Assembly (NCBI RefSeq): GCF_014200015.1
Contig: NZ_JACHOT010000004.1
Span: 124,001-188,000 of the forward strand
Reading direction: 5' to 3'
DNA: 64,000 nucleotides
Origin: Aminobacter niigataensis
GTDB lineage: Bacteria > Pseudomonadota > Alphaproteobacteria > Rhizobiales > Rhizobiaceae
Shown: piece by piece, positions 35,789 to 44,685 of the stretch
Layout: every line of letters starts with the position of its first letter
Numbering within the stretch: the stretch's first letter is position 1
Position numbers and translations under genes: made by a program
Notes under the pieces: generated by a model
Database searches by the model: none
The model's input: the letters and a program-made list of their open reading frames with translations, nothing else
What the model was told of the DNA's origin: nothing

Positions 35789-38700
35789 TCACGCTTGGGT
35801 GAGTCGAACAAGGGCGGCGTCCATGGCAGCAGGGGGCAACGGGATCAGCCGCGGCGCCTCGGTGAACAGCAAGGCGGCCGAAACGGCCTTGCCGGGATAG
35901 AGCGGCTGGAGCAGCGCCCGGTAGAGCGCAAGCTGCACGACATAGGCATGGGGTACTTCGTCGAGCGAGGCCGGCGGCGAGGCGTTGGTCTTGTAGTCGA
36001 CGATCAAGACCTCGTCATCGGTGACCGCCAGCCGGTCGATCTTGCCTGACACCGAGCGTGGCTTTCCACGCACATCGAGACTGCCCATGACCGCCACTTC
36101 GGCACGCGAGGCGGGTGCAAACAGCAGTTCGAAATCATGGTCCTCGAGAACGGAGAACACCGAGGCGAGAGCGGAGCTTCGCTGCACTTCGTCCCAGTCC
36201 CTGCCGGCACGGGCGAGATAGCGTTCGGCGGCCTGGCGCCGCTCCGAAGGATCGAGACGCGGCAGCATCTGCAGCAGCCGGTGCAGCGCCGAGCCGCGGG
36301 CAATGGCAAAGGCAGGCTCGCTATCGGCATCCAGCACCGGCGAGCGGCCCGAGATGACAGGCTCCTCGATTTCCTCGATCAGCGCGGAAGCACCCGACGG
36401 CGACAGCGGCCGCGGCAGGTCCTCCAGGGGTGGCGGCCGGTCGAACAGGCTGCCCGGCAGCGGCGCCGGGGCGGCCAACCCGGCTGCCTCGCGCTCAGGC
36501 GCTATTTCTGGCGCACCCGACAAGGGCGTTACGCGGAAACGATGGACCTTGAGATCGGCGACGACGGGATGGTCGCGCAGTTCGCTCTCGGGTGCGGCCG
36601 AAAGTGCCCGCGAGACGATCGAATGCCAGGTGTTGCCGCCCGGCGCGCGCTTGCCATGATAGCCGCAGACGATGAGGCGATCCTCGGCGCGGGTCATGCC
36701 GACATAGAGCAGGCGGCGATACTCGTCGTCGGCCAGTTCGCGGGCGGTCAAGGCAGCACCCTTGGAGAAGGCGTTGGCGACATCGGCGCCGGCGCGCCAG
36801 AGGTAACCCTTGCCGTGCCAGTGCCTGGCCTTCGGCAGGAACGGCATGAGCCGTGGCAGGTGCTGGTCACTGAACGGCGCCGAGCCGCTGTCGACGAGGA
36901 ACACCACAGTCGCCTCCAGCCCCTTGGCGGCGTGCGCCGTCATGATGCGGACCTCGTCGCGGGTCTGGTCCATCTCGCGCTTGATCTCGGGGCCGGCGTT
37001 TTCCAGCGTCGACAGGAAGGCTTCGAGCCCGGGCAGGCCGGTGCGCTCTTCCGCCAGGCAGAAGTTGAGGAACTCGTCGAGAATGTCGCCGGCTTCCTGG
37101 CCGAGGCGCGAGATCATCTTCTTGCGCACGCCGTCGCGATCGCGGCCGCCCGAGAGAACGCCTGAATAGAACTCGAAGACCGGCCGGAACGCGGCTTCGT
37201 TGGCCCAGACATCGAGCTGTTCGGCGACCGATTTCAGCACCGCATCCGTTTCGGCCGCAGTGCGCAGCGAGGCAACCAGCGAACGGCTGCCGGGGCGGCC
37301 CGAAGCGAGCGCAAACAGCGCCTCCTCGGAGAAGCCAAAGATGGGGCTGCGCAGCACGGCGGCGAGGGACAGATCGTCCTCGGGCTGGATGAGGAAACGG
37401 CCGAGCGCAATCAGATCCTTGACCGCGATGTGGCCGGGCAGGCTGAGCCGGTCGGCACCGGCGACGGGGATGTCGCGGCGCTTGAGGGCGCGGGAGAGCG
37501 CATGGACGAAGCGGTCGCGCTTGCGCACCAGCACCATGACGTCGCCGGCGCGCAGCCGCTTGCCGGTGCCTTCGACGATCTCGCCGTCGTCGAGCCATTT
37601 GCGGATCGTCGCCGCCACCTGCTCGGCCACCACCACGGCGGGCGCGTGGGCATGGTCGATGGGCTTGCGCCAGTCGTCAGGCTCGTCGACCACATCGGTG
37701 CCGACAGAAGGCCAGACCTCGACATAGCCGGGGGCGCCGGCGCGGATGGCCTTGTGGCTCGGCGGCGCCGGCGCGCGGGTGACGCCGCGACGCACAGTCG
37801 GATCCTCGAACACGCGGTCGACGGCTGACAGCACGTCGTCGGTGGAACGGAACGACCAGGTCAGCGTGACATCCTCGAAGCGTGCCTCGGCGGCCCGGAT
37901 ACGGGTGGCGAATTCGTGCTTCGAATCGTCGAAGGATTCGGGTGCCGCGCCCTGGAACGAGTAGATCGACTGCTTCTCGTCGCCGACGGCGAAAACAGTG
38001 CGGTGGACATGGTCGCGCGCGCCGGAGCCGGCGAAGAATTCCTCGGCCAGGCGCTTCACCACCTCCCACTGGTCGGGGCTGGTGTCCTGGGCCTCGTCAA
38101 GCAGGATATGGTCGATGCCCTTGTCGAGCTTGTACTGGACCCAGGGTCCGGCATCGGGGCGGGCGAGCAGGTTGACCGTGCGGGTGATGAGGTCGTTGAA
38201 GTCGAGGAAGCCACGGCCCGTCTTCAGCCGCTCGTAGCGGGCGATCAGCCAGTCGGCGATGGTGAGTGCGGCGCGCGTCGCCTCCAGCATGCGGAAATGG
38301 GCGAGTCGGTCGGAGGCGTGCATGATCGCATCCGAAGTCGCCTGGTAACGCTCGGGCAGGTCGGGCAGACGGTCGAGCAGCGCCTTCTTGAAGGCGCTCT
38401 GCGTGTAGGGATCGCCATCGGCCTTGAGAAAGCCATCGGCCAGAAGAGCGAGACGCCGGATCGGGTCGGGCTCGGCATAGGCCAGCCTGGCATGGGGCAG
38501 GATGTTGTTGAGCACGCTGCGCGCGTCGGTGGCGTCGGCCGCCGCGGCAAAGGCGTTGAAGAAGGCGGGCTCGAAGCCGGGCAGCGGCCAGATCGAGCTG
38601 GCTATGGCTTCGGCGCTGTCGCCCTGTGCAAAGCCGAACTCTTCGTAGAGCGCTCCGAACGGCCTGGCAAAATCCATGATCTGGCCGATGAAGGCGCGCA

Positions 38701-39319
38701 GGCCGTCGCGCTTGGCGACGATCTCGGAAAGCAGCGCATCGAGGCCGGCCTCGCCGCCGCGTTCCAGCACCATGGCGAAGGCTTCGGCGAGTTCGGGATT
38801 GGCCGCGCCGCCCGTCACCATCTCGCGCCGCGCGGTGGCGAACAGCGTCGCCTCCATCTGCGGATCGAGCATCTCGAAATGGGCGGCGATGTTGGCCTCG
38901 AGCGGGAACTGGTGCAGCACCGACTCGCAGAAGGCGTGGATGGTCTGGATCTTGAGGCCGCCCGGCGTTTCCAGCGCCTCGGCGAAGAGGCGGCGCGCCC
39001 GGCGCAGCATGGCCCGGTCAGGCCGCGCGCCGTCGAGGGCGGTGATGCGCTCGGCCAGCTCTACGTCGGGCAGCATGGTCCACTCGGACAGATTGGCGAA
39101 GACGCGGTTCGACATGTTGGCGGCGGCGGCGCGCGTATAGGTCAAACACAGGATCTTCGACGGGTCTGTGCCGCGCAGCAGCAGCCGCATGACGCGCTGC
39201 GACAGCACGTGGGTCTTGCCCGAGCCGGCATTGGCCGACACCCAGACGGAGTTGCCGGGATCGGAGGCGCGCGCCTGGCGATCTGCCGTTTCCTGGGGAA
39301 CGAAGAACTTCTTCTTCAT
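35789..39319 (-). CDS. addA: Double-strand break repair helicase-nuclease AddA
   Basis: AddA is the helicase and nuclease subunit of AddAB, which resects double-strand breaks for RecA-dependent recombination, the alphaproteobacterial counterpart of RecBCD. The 1176-residue protein has UvrD-type motifs: Walker A SANAGSGKTHVLS near residue 30, CLTYTRAAAANM (motif Ia), LLDEAQDTSPDQW (Walker B) near 400 and VFAVGDEKQSIYSFQGA near 445. A C-terminal PD-(D/E)XK nuclease follows: GSALHRLLQ near 1010 and VSGKIDRLAVTDDEVLIVDYKTN near 1095. The ATG at 39319 overlaps the addB stop by 4 bp, indicating coupling. Length matches rhizobial AddA. Confidence 0.96.
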   Translation of the reverse strand: MKKKFFVPQETADRQARASDPGNSVWVSANAGSGKTHVLSQRVMRLLLRGTDPSKILCLTYTRAAAANMSNRVFANLSEWTMLPDVELAERITALDGARPDRAMLRRARRLFAEALETPGGLKIQTIHAFCESVLHQFPLEANIAAHFEMLDPQMEATLFATARREMVTGGAANPELAEAFAMVLERGGEAGLDALLSEIVAKRDGLRAFIGQIMDFARPFGALYEEFGFAQGDSAEAIASSIWPLPGFEPAFFNAFAAAADATDARSVLNNILPHARLAYAEPDPIRRLALLADGFLKADGDPYTQSAFKKALLDRLPDLPERYQATSDAIMHASDRLAHFRMLEATRAALTIADWLIARYERLKTGRGFLDFNDLITRTVNLLARPDAGPWVQYKLDKGIDHILLDEAQDTSPDQWEVVKRLAEEFFAGSGARDHVHRTVFAVGDEKQSIYSFQGAAPESFDDSKHEFATRIRAAEARFEDVTLTWSFRSTDDVLSAVDRVFEDPTVRRGVTRAPAPPSHKAIRAGAPGYVEVWPSVGTDVVDEPDDWRKPIDHAHAPAVVVAEQVAATIRKWLDDGEIVEGTGKRLRAGDVMVLVRKRDRFVHALSRALKRRDIPVAGADRLSLPGHIAVKDLIALGRFLIQPEDDLSLAAVLRSPIFGFSEEALFALASGRPGSRSLVASLRTAAETDAVLKSVAEQLDVWANEAAFRPVFEFYSGVLSGGRDRDGVRKKMISRLGQEAGDILDEFLNFCLAEERTGLPGLEAFLSTLENAGPEIKREMDQTRDEVRIMTAHAAKGLEATVVFLVDSGSAPFSDQHLPRLMPFLPKARHWHGKGYLWRAGADVANAFSKGAALTARELADDEYRRLLYVGMTRAEDRLIVCGYHGKRAPGGNTWHSIVSRALSAAPESELRDHPVVADLKVHRFRVTPLSGAPEIAPEREAAGLAAPAPLPGSLFDRPPPLEDLPRPLSPSGASALIEEIEEPVISGRSPVLDADSEPAFAIARGSALHRLLQMLPRLDPSERRQAAERYLARAGRDWDEVQRSSALASVFSVLEDHDFELLFAPASRAEVAVMGSLDVRGKPRSVSGKIDRLAVTDDEVLIVDYKTNASPPASLDEVPHAYVVQLALYRALLQPLYPGKAVSAALLFTEAPRLIPLPPAAMDAALVRLTQA

Positions 39320-42300
39320 TCTTCGCCCTCCGAGCCGCCGTCGCCGCCAGCCGACCATTCGAGGACACGGGCGAGATGGTCGTAGTCGCCGTCGGTTTCG
39401 CCCTCGCGGAAGGGCAGTGCGCGCGAGAGATAGCCGGTGGCGGGATCGTCGTAATGCTGGAGCAGCTGCTCCAGCCGCGTCCAGGCCTCTTCCGAAAGCT
39501 CCGCCGCCGACTTGGGCTTGCGGTTGTGTTCGAGGATCGATTCCTCGAACACCTCGCCATTGGGCTTCAGACGGACGAAGGCGAGCTGCGACGGTTCGCG
39601 CTTGCCGAGTTCGCGGAAGGCGCCACGCCGAAGCAGGGCGCCTTCGAGCGCCAGCTGCGGCGCGATCAGTGTGTGGGCCTGCGCCTTGGACGGCGACGAG
39701 CCGGTCTTGTAGTCGATGATGTCGGCCATGCCGCCGGCGAGCAGGTCGATGCGGTCGGCGCGGCCGGACAGCGTGACGCCGGTCCGGCCGACCTCGGTGG
39801 CGGAAGCACTTTCTTCAGCATGGCGGCTGGCGACGGCGGCCGCGCGGCTGCGCTCCCATTCGAGGATGCCTTCGGCCATGCGCTCGAAGCGCGGCCACCA
39901 GACCGCCTCGACATCGGCGGGCAAGGCAGCCTCGGCAAAGCAGTGGCGACCGGCGGCGATGAGCACGTCGAGCGCCTGCGGTGCGCGCGGATCGCCCACC
40001 GTTGCCGAAAACAGGTGCAAGATGTCATGGAACAGCGTGCCGCGCTCGGCGGCACCGGGATCGCGAACCAGCGGGTCGACCGGCATCAGCCTCAGGATGC
40101 GGCGCGCATAGACCGCATAGGGATCACGGCGCAGCGTCTCGATCTCGGTGACCGAGAAGCGGCGCGGCCGCACCGCGACGGGCGGCTTGGGGTCCGGGCG
40201 GGCGGCGAAGTCGGTCTTCTCGCCGGCGTCGAGCTGGCGCGCCCAGCCGAGCAGCGTAGCACCACGCTTGCGCAGCACGGCGGCGTGGTCGGGGCCGACA
40301 TAGGTCAGCAGGCGCTGCAGCCAGCGCGACGGCACTGCAGGTGCATCGCCCGAGCGGGCCGAGCGCGACAGCACCACGTTCCTGGCGCCCATCGCCATCT
40401 GGAAATCGTGGGCGGCGAGGCCGATGCGGCGCTCCGGCGGTTCGAGATCGATGCCCGTCTTCATGACGCGTGACATGAAGCGGTCGGCCTCGGCCTTGCG
40501 CGGCCAGCTGCCCTCGTTGAGCGCGCCGATGACCAGCGTGTCGACCGTCTGCAGGCGCGCCTCGAGCGCACCCCAGATCGAGATGGCCCGGTCGGCACCT
40601 TGCGACGGCTTGACCGCGTCGGGGGCGACGAGCGCGTCGAGCACGTCTGGCCATTCGGCTACGGCGAAGCTGAAGCTCGCCTGGGCCGAGACCAGCCCGC
40701 GCAGCGATTCCGCCAGCTTGGCGCCGGCATCGCCGTCATAGAGGGTTGCCAGTCCGCCAAGCTCGTCTCGGCCGAGATTTTCGAACGCCTCGACGGTGGC
40801 GCGCACGACCATGCCGAGCTCGATGGCCTCGTCGCCACGAAGGGCGGCGAGCGGCGCAACTGCGGCGACCAGCCTGACCGCAACGTCGCGCGCCTCCTCG
40901 ATGCGCCGGGCGTTGATGCGGTCGAACCAGAAAGGCTTGCGCGACGCATCGCCGATGCCGGTGAGGCGCGCGTCGAAATCTTCGGCGAGCCGGGCGACAT
41001 CGGGTCGGCCGACGCCGCCACGCAGCACCACCAGCTCGATGGTCTCGGCGGCCCGCCTGACGACGTGGCGCTCTAGCCCGAGCCGCAGCAGCGGGTGCTT
41101 GAGCAGCGACAGCACGGCGACGGGATCGCCGGGGCGGATGGCCGCCTCGACCATGGTACGCAACAGGGCGGCCGGCGGGGTGTTGGCCAGCGGCACGCCG
41201 CCGGAATCGTCGGCTTGGATGCCGAAGCGACGCAGTTCGGCGGCAACGCGGCGAGCGAGGTTGCGGTCGGAAGTGACGAGGGCGGCGCGATGGCCTTCCT
41301 GTGCGACCGCCTCGCGCAACGCGATGGCAATCGCCGCAGCCTCGTCGCGCTCGTGGGCTGCTTCGAGCAGAGTGACCCCGGCGAGTGCGTCGGCGATTTC
41401 GGCATCGCTGACGCTGCCGCGCTTTTCGGCCCAGGCGTCGGTGGTTTCGGCCGGGCGCAGCGCTTCGCCGACGATTGCAGCGCGGCGCACCAGCGCCGGC
41501 GACGGGACACCCAGTTCTTCGACGTCGCGGCGCAGGATGCCGATCTTACCGATCAGCTTGGCCAGGCCGTATTGCGGGTGGCCGAGCACCGAAGCGCGGA
41601 GGTCGGGCGCGGTGATCGCATCGTAGGCGACCTCGTCGAGCGCGGCATCGAGCCCCGGAAGCACGACGGCACCGCGCGGCAGGCGCGCAATCGCCGCCAA
41701 AAGCTCGGCGGTGGCCGGAATCGAGCCTGTGGAACCGGCGGCGATGACCGGACCTGCCGGCGGGTTGCGCCTGAGGCGCTCGGCCTCGAGCCGGATCAGG
41801 GCGCTGCGGTGGGCGGCGGGGTTGGACTGGTCGCGCTCGGCGAGCAGGTCGGGCCAGACCGAAGTGACGATGGACAGGAAATCGAGCGTGACCTGCCACC
41901 AGCCGGAGAGTTCGCCCGAGACAAGGCCGGCGAGCTTGGCCCAGTCGGAACCTTCGGTCTCGATCTCGTCCATCAGGCCAGAGAGATCGCGCGCCAGCCA
42001 GATAGCGTCGGCGGCGGAAGCCGGCACCACAACCTCCTCCTCGAACAGGGCGGCGACATGGGCGGGCAGGCGGCGCTTCCAGGCGCGCACCAGCGGCGCG
42101 AGCGTCAGCAGGCGGTCAATGGACGAAATCGGCGGTGCCAGGTCGAGCGCGGCTCCGCCCTCGGCCTCGAAGGCAGCCTCGTCCTCGTCGAACTCGCCAA
42201 GCGGCTTGATGACAGGCAGGATGGCCGAGCGGCCGCCGGCGGCGTCGACGAAGACCCCACGCAACGCCCGCGCGGCACGGCGCGTCGGCACGTAGATGGT

Positions 42301-42441
42301 GACGTCGGCCAGTGCCAGCGGGTCGCCGTCGAAGCGGAAGTCGGGGATCAGGGTGCCGTCGAGCAGGGATGCCGCCAGCGTCGGCAGGAAGGGAGCGCCG
42401 GGCGGGATGGAAAGGACGCGTGGCGACGCGCGGCCGCTCAT
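39316..42441 (-). CDS. addB: Double-strand break repair protein AddB
   Basis: AddB partners AddA, binds Chi-like sites and supplies the second nuclease domain. The 1041-residue protein has a degenerate helicase-like N-terminal part (RVLSIPPGAPFLPTLAASLL, ADVTIYVPTRRAARALR) and a clear C-terminal nuclease domain: TLFHDILHLF near residue 800, GRADRIDLLAGGMADIIDYK near 905, with D and DYK catalytic residues. No Walker A motif is evident, in line with other alphaproteobacterial AddB. It overlaps the MurU-like gene upstream and addA downstream in ATGA junctions. Confidence 0.94.
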   Translation of the reverse strand: MSGRASPRVLSIPPGAPFLPTLAASLLDGTLIPDFRFDGDPLALADVTIYVPTRRAARALRGVFVDAAGGRSAILPVIKPLGEFDEDEAAFEAEGGAALDLAPPISSIDRLLTLAPLVRAWKRRLPAHVAALFEEEVVVPASAADAIWLARDLSGLMDEIETEGSDWAKLAGLVSGELSGWWQVTLDFLSIVTSVWPDLLAERDQSNPAAHRSALIRLEAERLRRNPPAGPVIAAGSTGSIPATAELLAAIARLPRGAVVLPGLDAALDEVAYDAITAPDLRASVLGHPQYGLAKLIGKIGILRRDVEELGVPSPALVRRAAIVGEALRPAETTDAWAEKRGSVSDAEIADALAGVTLLEAAHERDEAAAIAIALREAVAQEGHRAALVTSDRNLARRVAAELRRFGIQADDSGGVPLANTPPAALLRTMVEAAIRPGDPVAVLSLLKHPLLRLGLERHVVRRAAETIELVVLRGGVGRPDVARLAEDFDARLTGIGDASRKPFWFDRINARRIEEARDVAVRLVAAVAPLAALRGDEAIELGMVVRATVEAFENLGRDELGGLATLYDGDAGAKLAESLRGLVSAQASFSFAVAEWPDVLDALVAPDAVKPSQGADRAISIWGALEARLQTVDTLVIGALNEGSWPRKAEADRFMSRVMKTGIDLEPPERRIGLAAHDFQMAMGARNVVLSRSARSGDAPAVPSRWLQRLLTYVGPDHAAVLRKRGATLLGWARQLDAGEKTDFAARPDPKPPVAVRPRRFSVTEIETLRRDPYAVYARRILRLMPVDPLVRDPGAAERGTLFHDILHLFSATVGDPRAPQALDVLIAAGRHCFAEAALPADVEAVWWPRFERMAEGILEWERSRAAAVASRHAEESASATEVGRTGVTLSGRADRIDLLAGGMADIIDYKTGSSPSKAQAHTLIAPQLALEGALLRRGAFRELGKREPSQLAFVRLKPNGEVFEESILEHNRKPKSAAELSEEAWTRLEQLLQHYDDPATGYLSRALPFREGETDGDYDHLARVLEWSAGGDGGSEGEE

Positions 42442-43172
42442 TGCGCTCCCGCCAATGCCCTTTTCACCACGGCTTCGGCGGGCGCGATGGCATCGGGGGT
42501 GCCGACCGTGATCCAGCTGCCCTGCATCTGCATGCCGAACAGGCGCCCGGCCGATATCGCCTGGTCGAAATAGCGGTTGAGCGAGGCTGGGGTGGCGGTC
42601 GCGCCTTCAAAGATGCGGGGATGGATGATGGCAGCACCGGCATAGATCAGCCCCTCGGGCGCACCCTTGGCACGGCTCAGCCGGCCGTCGGACGCGACGA
42701 GGAAATCGGTGCCGCCGGAATGGCCGGTCGCCTGAGGGAGAGCCGCGAGCATGATCAGAATATCCATGCGCGCATCGTCCCAGGCAAGGGCGAGGCGGGC
42801 AAGGTTAGGCGCGCCCTCATCAATCCAGAAGGTGTCGGCATTGACGATGTAGAACGGAGCTGTGCCCAGCTCGGGCAGCGCCTTGACGATTCCGCCGGCG
42901 GAATCCAGCAGGCCGTCGTGTTCGTCGGAGATGAGCACATGCGGCTGCTTGCGGTTCGCGACATGCGCGACGATTTGGTCGGGCAGATAGTGGACGTTGA
43001 CCACGGCCCGTTCGACGCCTGCTACAGCCAGGCTGTCGAGGCCCCAGTCGAGCAGGGTCTTGCCAGATATCTCCACCAGCGGTTTCGGCATCGTCTCGGT
43101 GATCGGCCGCATGCGCTTGCCGAGACCGGCTGCGAGAACCATGGCGACTGACGGGATCTTCGCTCCACTCAC
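42438..43172 (-). CDS. murU: MurU-like sugar-1-phosphate nucleotidyltransferase
   Basis: The 244-residue Rossmann-fold nucleotidyltransferase has the substrate loop MVLAAGLGKRMRPITETMPKPL (seen as LAAGLGKRMRPITETMPKPL), the metal Asp in IVNADTFWID near residue 115, and a C-terminal NRYFDQAISAGRLFG. In Pseudomonas, MurU makes UDP-MurNAc from MurNAc-1-phosphate in the cell-wall recycling route that bypasses de novo MurA. The next gene upstream encodes an AmgK-like kinase domain, the enzyme that supplies MurNAc-1-phosphate, so the assignment is supported by context. The start is a GTG at 43172 overlapping the upstream stop as GTGA; an ATG ten codons later is possible but would remove the first beta-strand lead-in. 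Confidence 0.85.
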   Translation of the reverse strand: MSGAKIPSVAMVLAAGLGKRMRPITETMPKPLVEISGKTLLDWGLDSLAVAGVERAVVNVHYLPDQIVAHVANRKQPHVLISDEHDGLLDSAGGIVKALPELGTAPFYIVNADTFWIDEGAPNLARLALAWDDARMDILIMLAALPQATGHSGGTDFLVASDGRLSRAKGAPEGLIYAGAAIIHPRIFEGATATPASLNRYFDQAISAGRLFGMQMQGSWITVGTPDAIAPAEAVVKRALAGAQ

Positions 43173-44680
43173 GTGTCAAATTCCTCGAGCAGGCGGTTGT
43201 CGCGGTAGAAGTCGCGCAGTTCGGCCAATGCCGGATGCGCCAGCGCCCGGTGAAGATAGTCGCGGATGCGCGGCAGGTGCCTGAGATATTGCGGCTTGCC
43301 GTCGCGGCGGTCGAGGCGGACAAAGATGCCGAGGATCTTCGAATTCCGCTGCGCCGCCATGATGGCATAGGACTCGCGGAAGGCGGCCTCATCGAAGCTG
43401 CCGGCGGCGTGGCGGGCGGCGACATAGGCGTTGACCGTGTCGTGCTCGATCCCGGGTGACACGGTGACGCGCGCGTCCATGGCGAGCGAGGCGACGTCAT
43501 AGGCGACCGGGCCGATCAGCGCGTCCTGGAAGTCGACGATGCCGAGCCTGTCGAAACCCTTCTTGTCTGCGCGCCAGATGATGTTGGGCGAGTGGTAGTC
43601 GCGCAGCACCAGCCCGTACTGCTTGTCGGCGAGGCGGTCGAAGACGGCGTTCCAGGCGGCATGATAGCCGTCGCGCAGCGTGTCGGATGCGGGCGCTCCG
43701 GTGACGGCCGGCACATACCAGTCGACCAGCAGGTCGACCTCGATCATCATCGCATCGCGGTCAAAGGGAGGAACCTGGTGAACGACGCCGGGCGCAGCTT
43801 CGAGCCGGGCGTCCCAGTGTTTCCCGTGAATCATCGCCAGCAGTTCAGCCGCCGCGGCATAGCGCTCGGCGATGGGCTTGCCCTCGGGGTCGAGGAAAGC
43901 ACCGGTGCCGAGATGTTCGAGCAGCAGAAAGCCCTGGTCGAGATCCTGTGCGACGATGCCGGGCACGGTGACGCCGCCCGCTGCAAGCGCCCGGTCGATG
44001 GCGACGAAGGCAGCAACCGTCTGCGCGGTGTGCGCGATCTCGGCATAGGGCTTGCCGTCGCGGACGGGTGGACCGAGTACCAGCCTTGGCGAGTTCATCA
44101 GCACCAGTGATGCCCGGCCTTCCGGGCTGACGGTTTCGTAGCCCCGCGCCGAGGCGTCGCCGGTGAAGCGGGCGCGGCGCGCCTCGCCAAAATCGGCTGA
44201 GATGAGGAAATCTCGCATGGCGAGCGATCGGGCGACGCGGTCGAAGGCCGGGCCATCGCCCGAGATGATGATGCGGCGGCCATCGCCCTCGTGCTCGATA
44301 GCGAGCCGCAGGCTGGCAGCGGTCATCGCGTCGGCGGCGCGCTCCGGCCACTCCACCAGAGCCACACCCGAGGCGACGGCTTCATCGAAGCCGAGTTCCT
44401 GGAGCTCCTCGGAAGAAGACAGACGGTAGAGGTCGAAATGATGGACGGGGACAGGCGTGTCGTAGCTCTGGACCAGGGTGAAGGTCGGGCTCGGCACTTC
44501 ATGCCAGGGATCACCCGCCAGCGCCCGGATCAGGCCACGCGCCAGCGTCGACTTGCCAGCGCCGAGGTCGCCGTCGAGCAGCAACACGTCGCCCGGCTTG
44601 ACCGCCATGGCAAGATCTTCGCCCAGCCGCGTGGTTGCGGCCTCGTCGGGCAAGAATCGCTCCAGCGATCTGGCCGCCAT
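43169..44680 (-). CDS. tsaE: TsaE ATPase fused to an AmgK-like aminoglycoside phosphotransferase-fold kinase
   Basis: This 503-residue protein joins two enzymes. Residues 1-150 are TsaE, the ATPase of the complex that makes the threonylcarbamoyl-A37 tRNA modification, with Walker A LDGDLGAGKSTLARGLIRAL near 35, VPSPTFTLVQSY near 63 and HFDLYRLSSSEELQELG near 80. Residues about 165-500 are an APH-family kinase with LLEHLGTGAFLD, the catalytic loop VLRDYHSPNIIW near 360 and the metal-binding GIVDFQDALIGP near 383. It resembles AmgK, which phosphorylates MurNAc and GlcNAc at the anomeric position. The fusion is known in Rhizobiales. The stop overlaps the MurU gene by GTGA, which links the kinase domain to cell-wall recycling. 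Confidence 0.92.
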   Translation of the reverse strand: MAARSLERFLPDEAATTRLGEDLAMAVKPGDVLLLDGDLGAGKSTLARGLIRALAGDPWHEVPSPTFTLVQSYDTPVPVHHFDLYRLSSSEELQELGFDEAVASGVALVEWPERAADAMTAASLRLAIEHEGDGRRIIISGDGPAFDRVARSLAMRDFLISADFGEARRARFTGDASARGYETVSPEGRASLVLMNSPRLVLGPPVRDGKPYAEIAHTAQTVAAFVAIDRALAAGGVTVPGIVAQDLDQGFLLLEHLGTGAFLDPEGKPIAERYAAAAELLAMIHGKHWDARLEAAPGVVHQVPPFDRDAMMIEVDLLVDWYVPAVTGAPASDTLRDGYHAAWNAVFDRLADKQYGLVLRDYHSPNIIWRADKKGFDRLGIVDFQDALIGPVAYDVASLAMDARVTVSPGIEHDTVNAYVAARHAAGSFDEAAFRESYAIMAAQRNSKILGIFVRLDRRDGKPQYLRHLPRIRDYLHRALAHPALAELRDFYRDNRLLEEFDT

Positions 44681-44685
44681 GAAGC

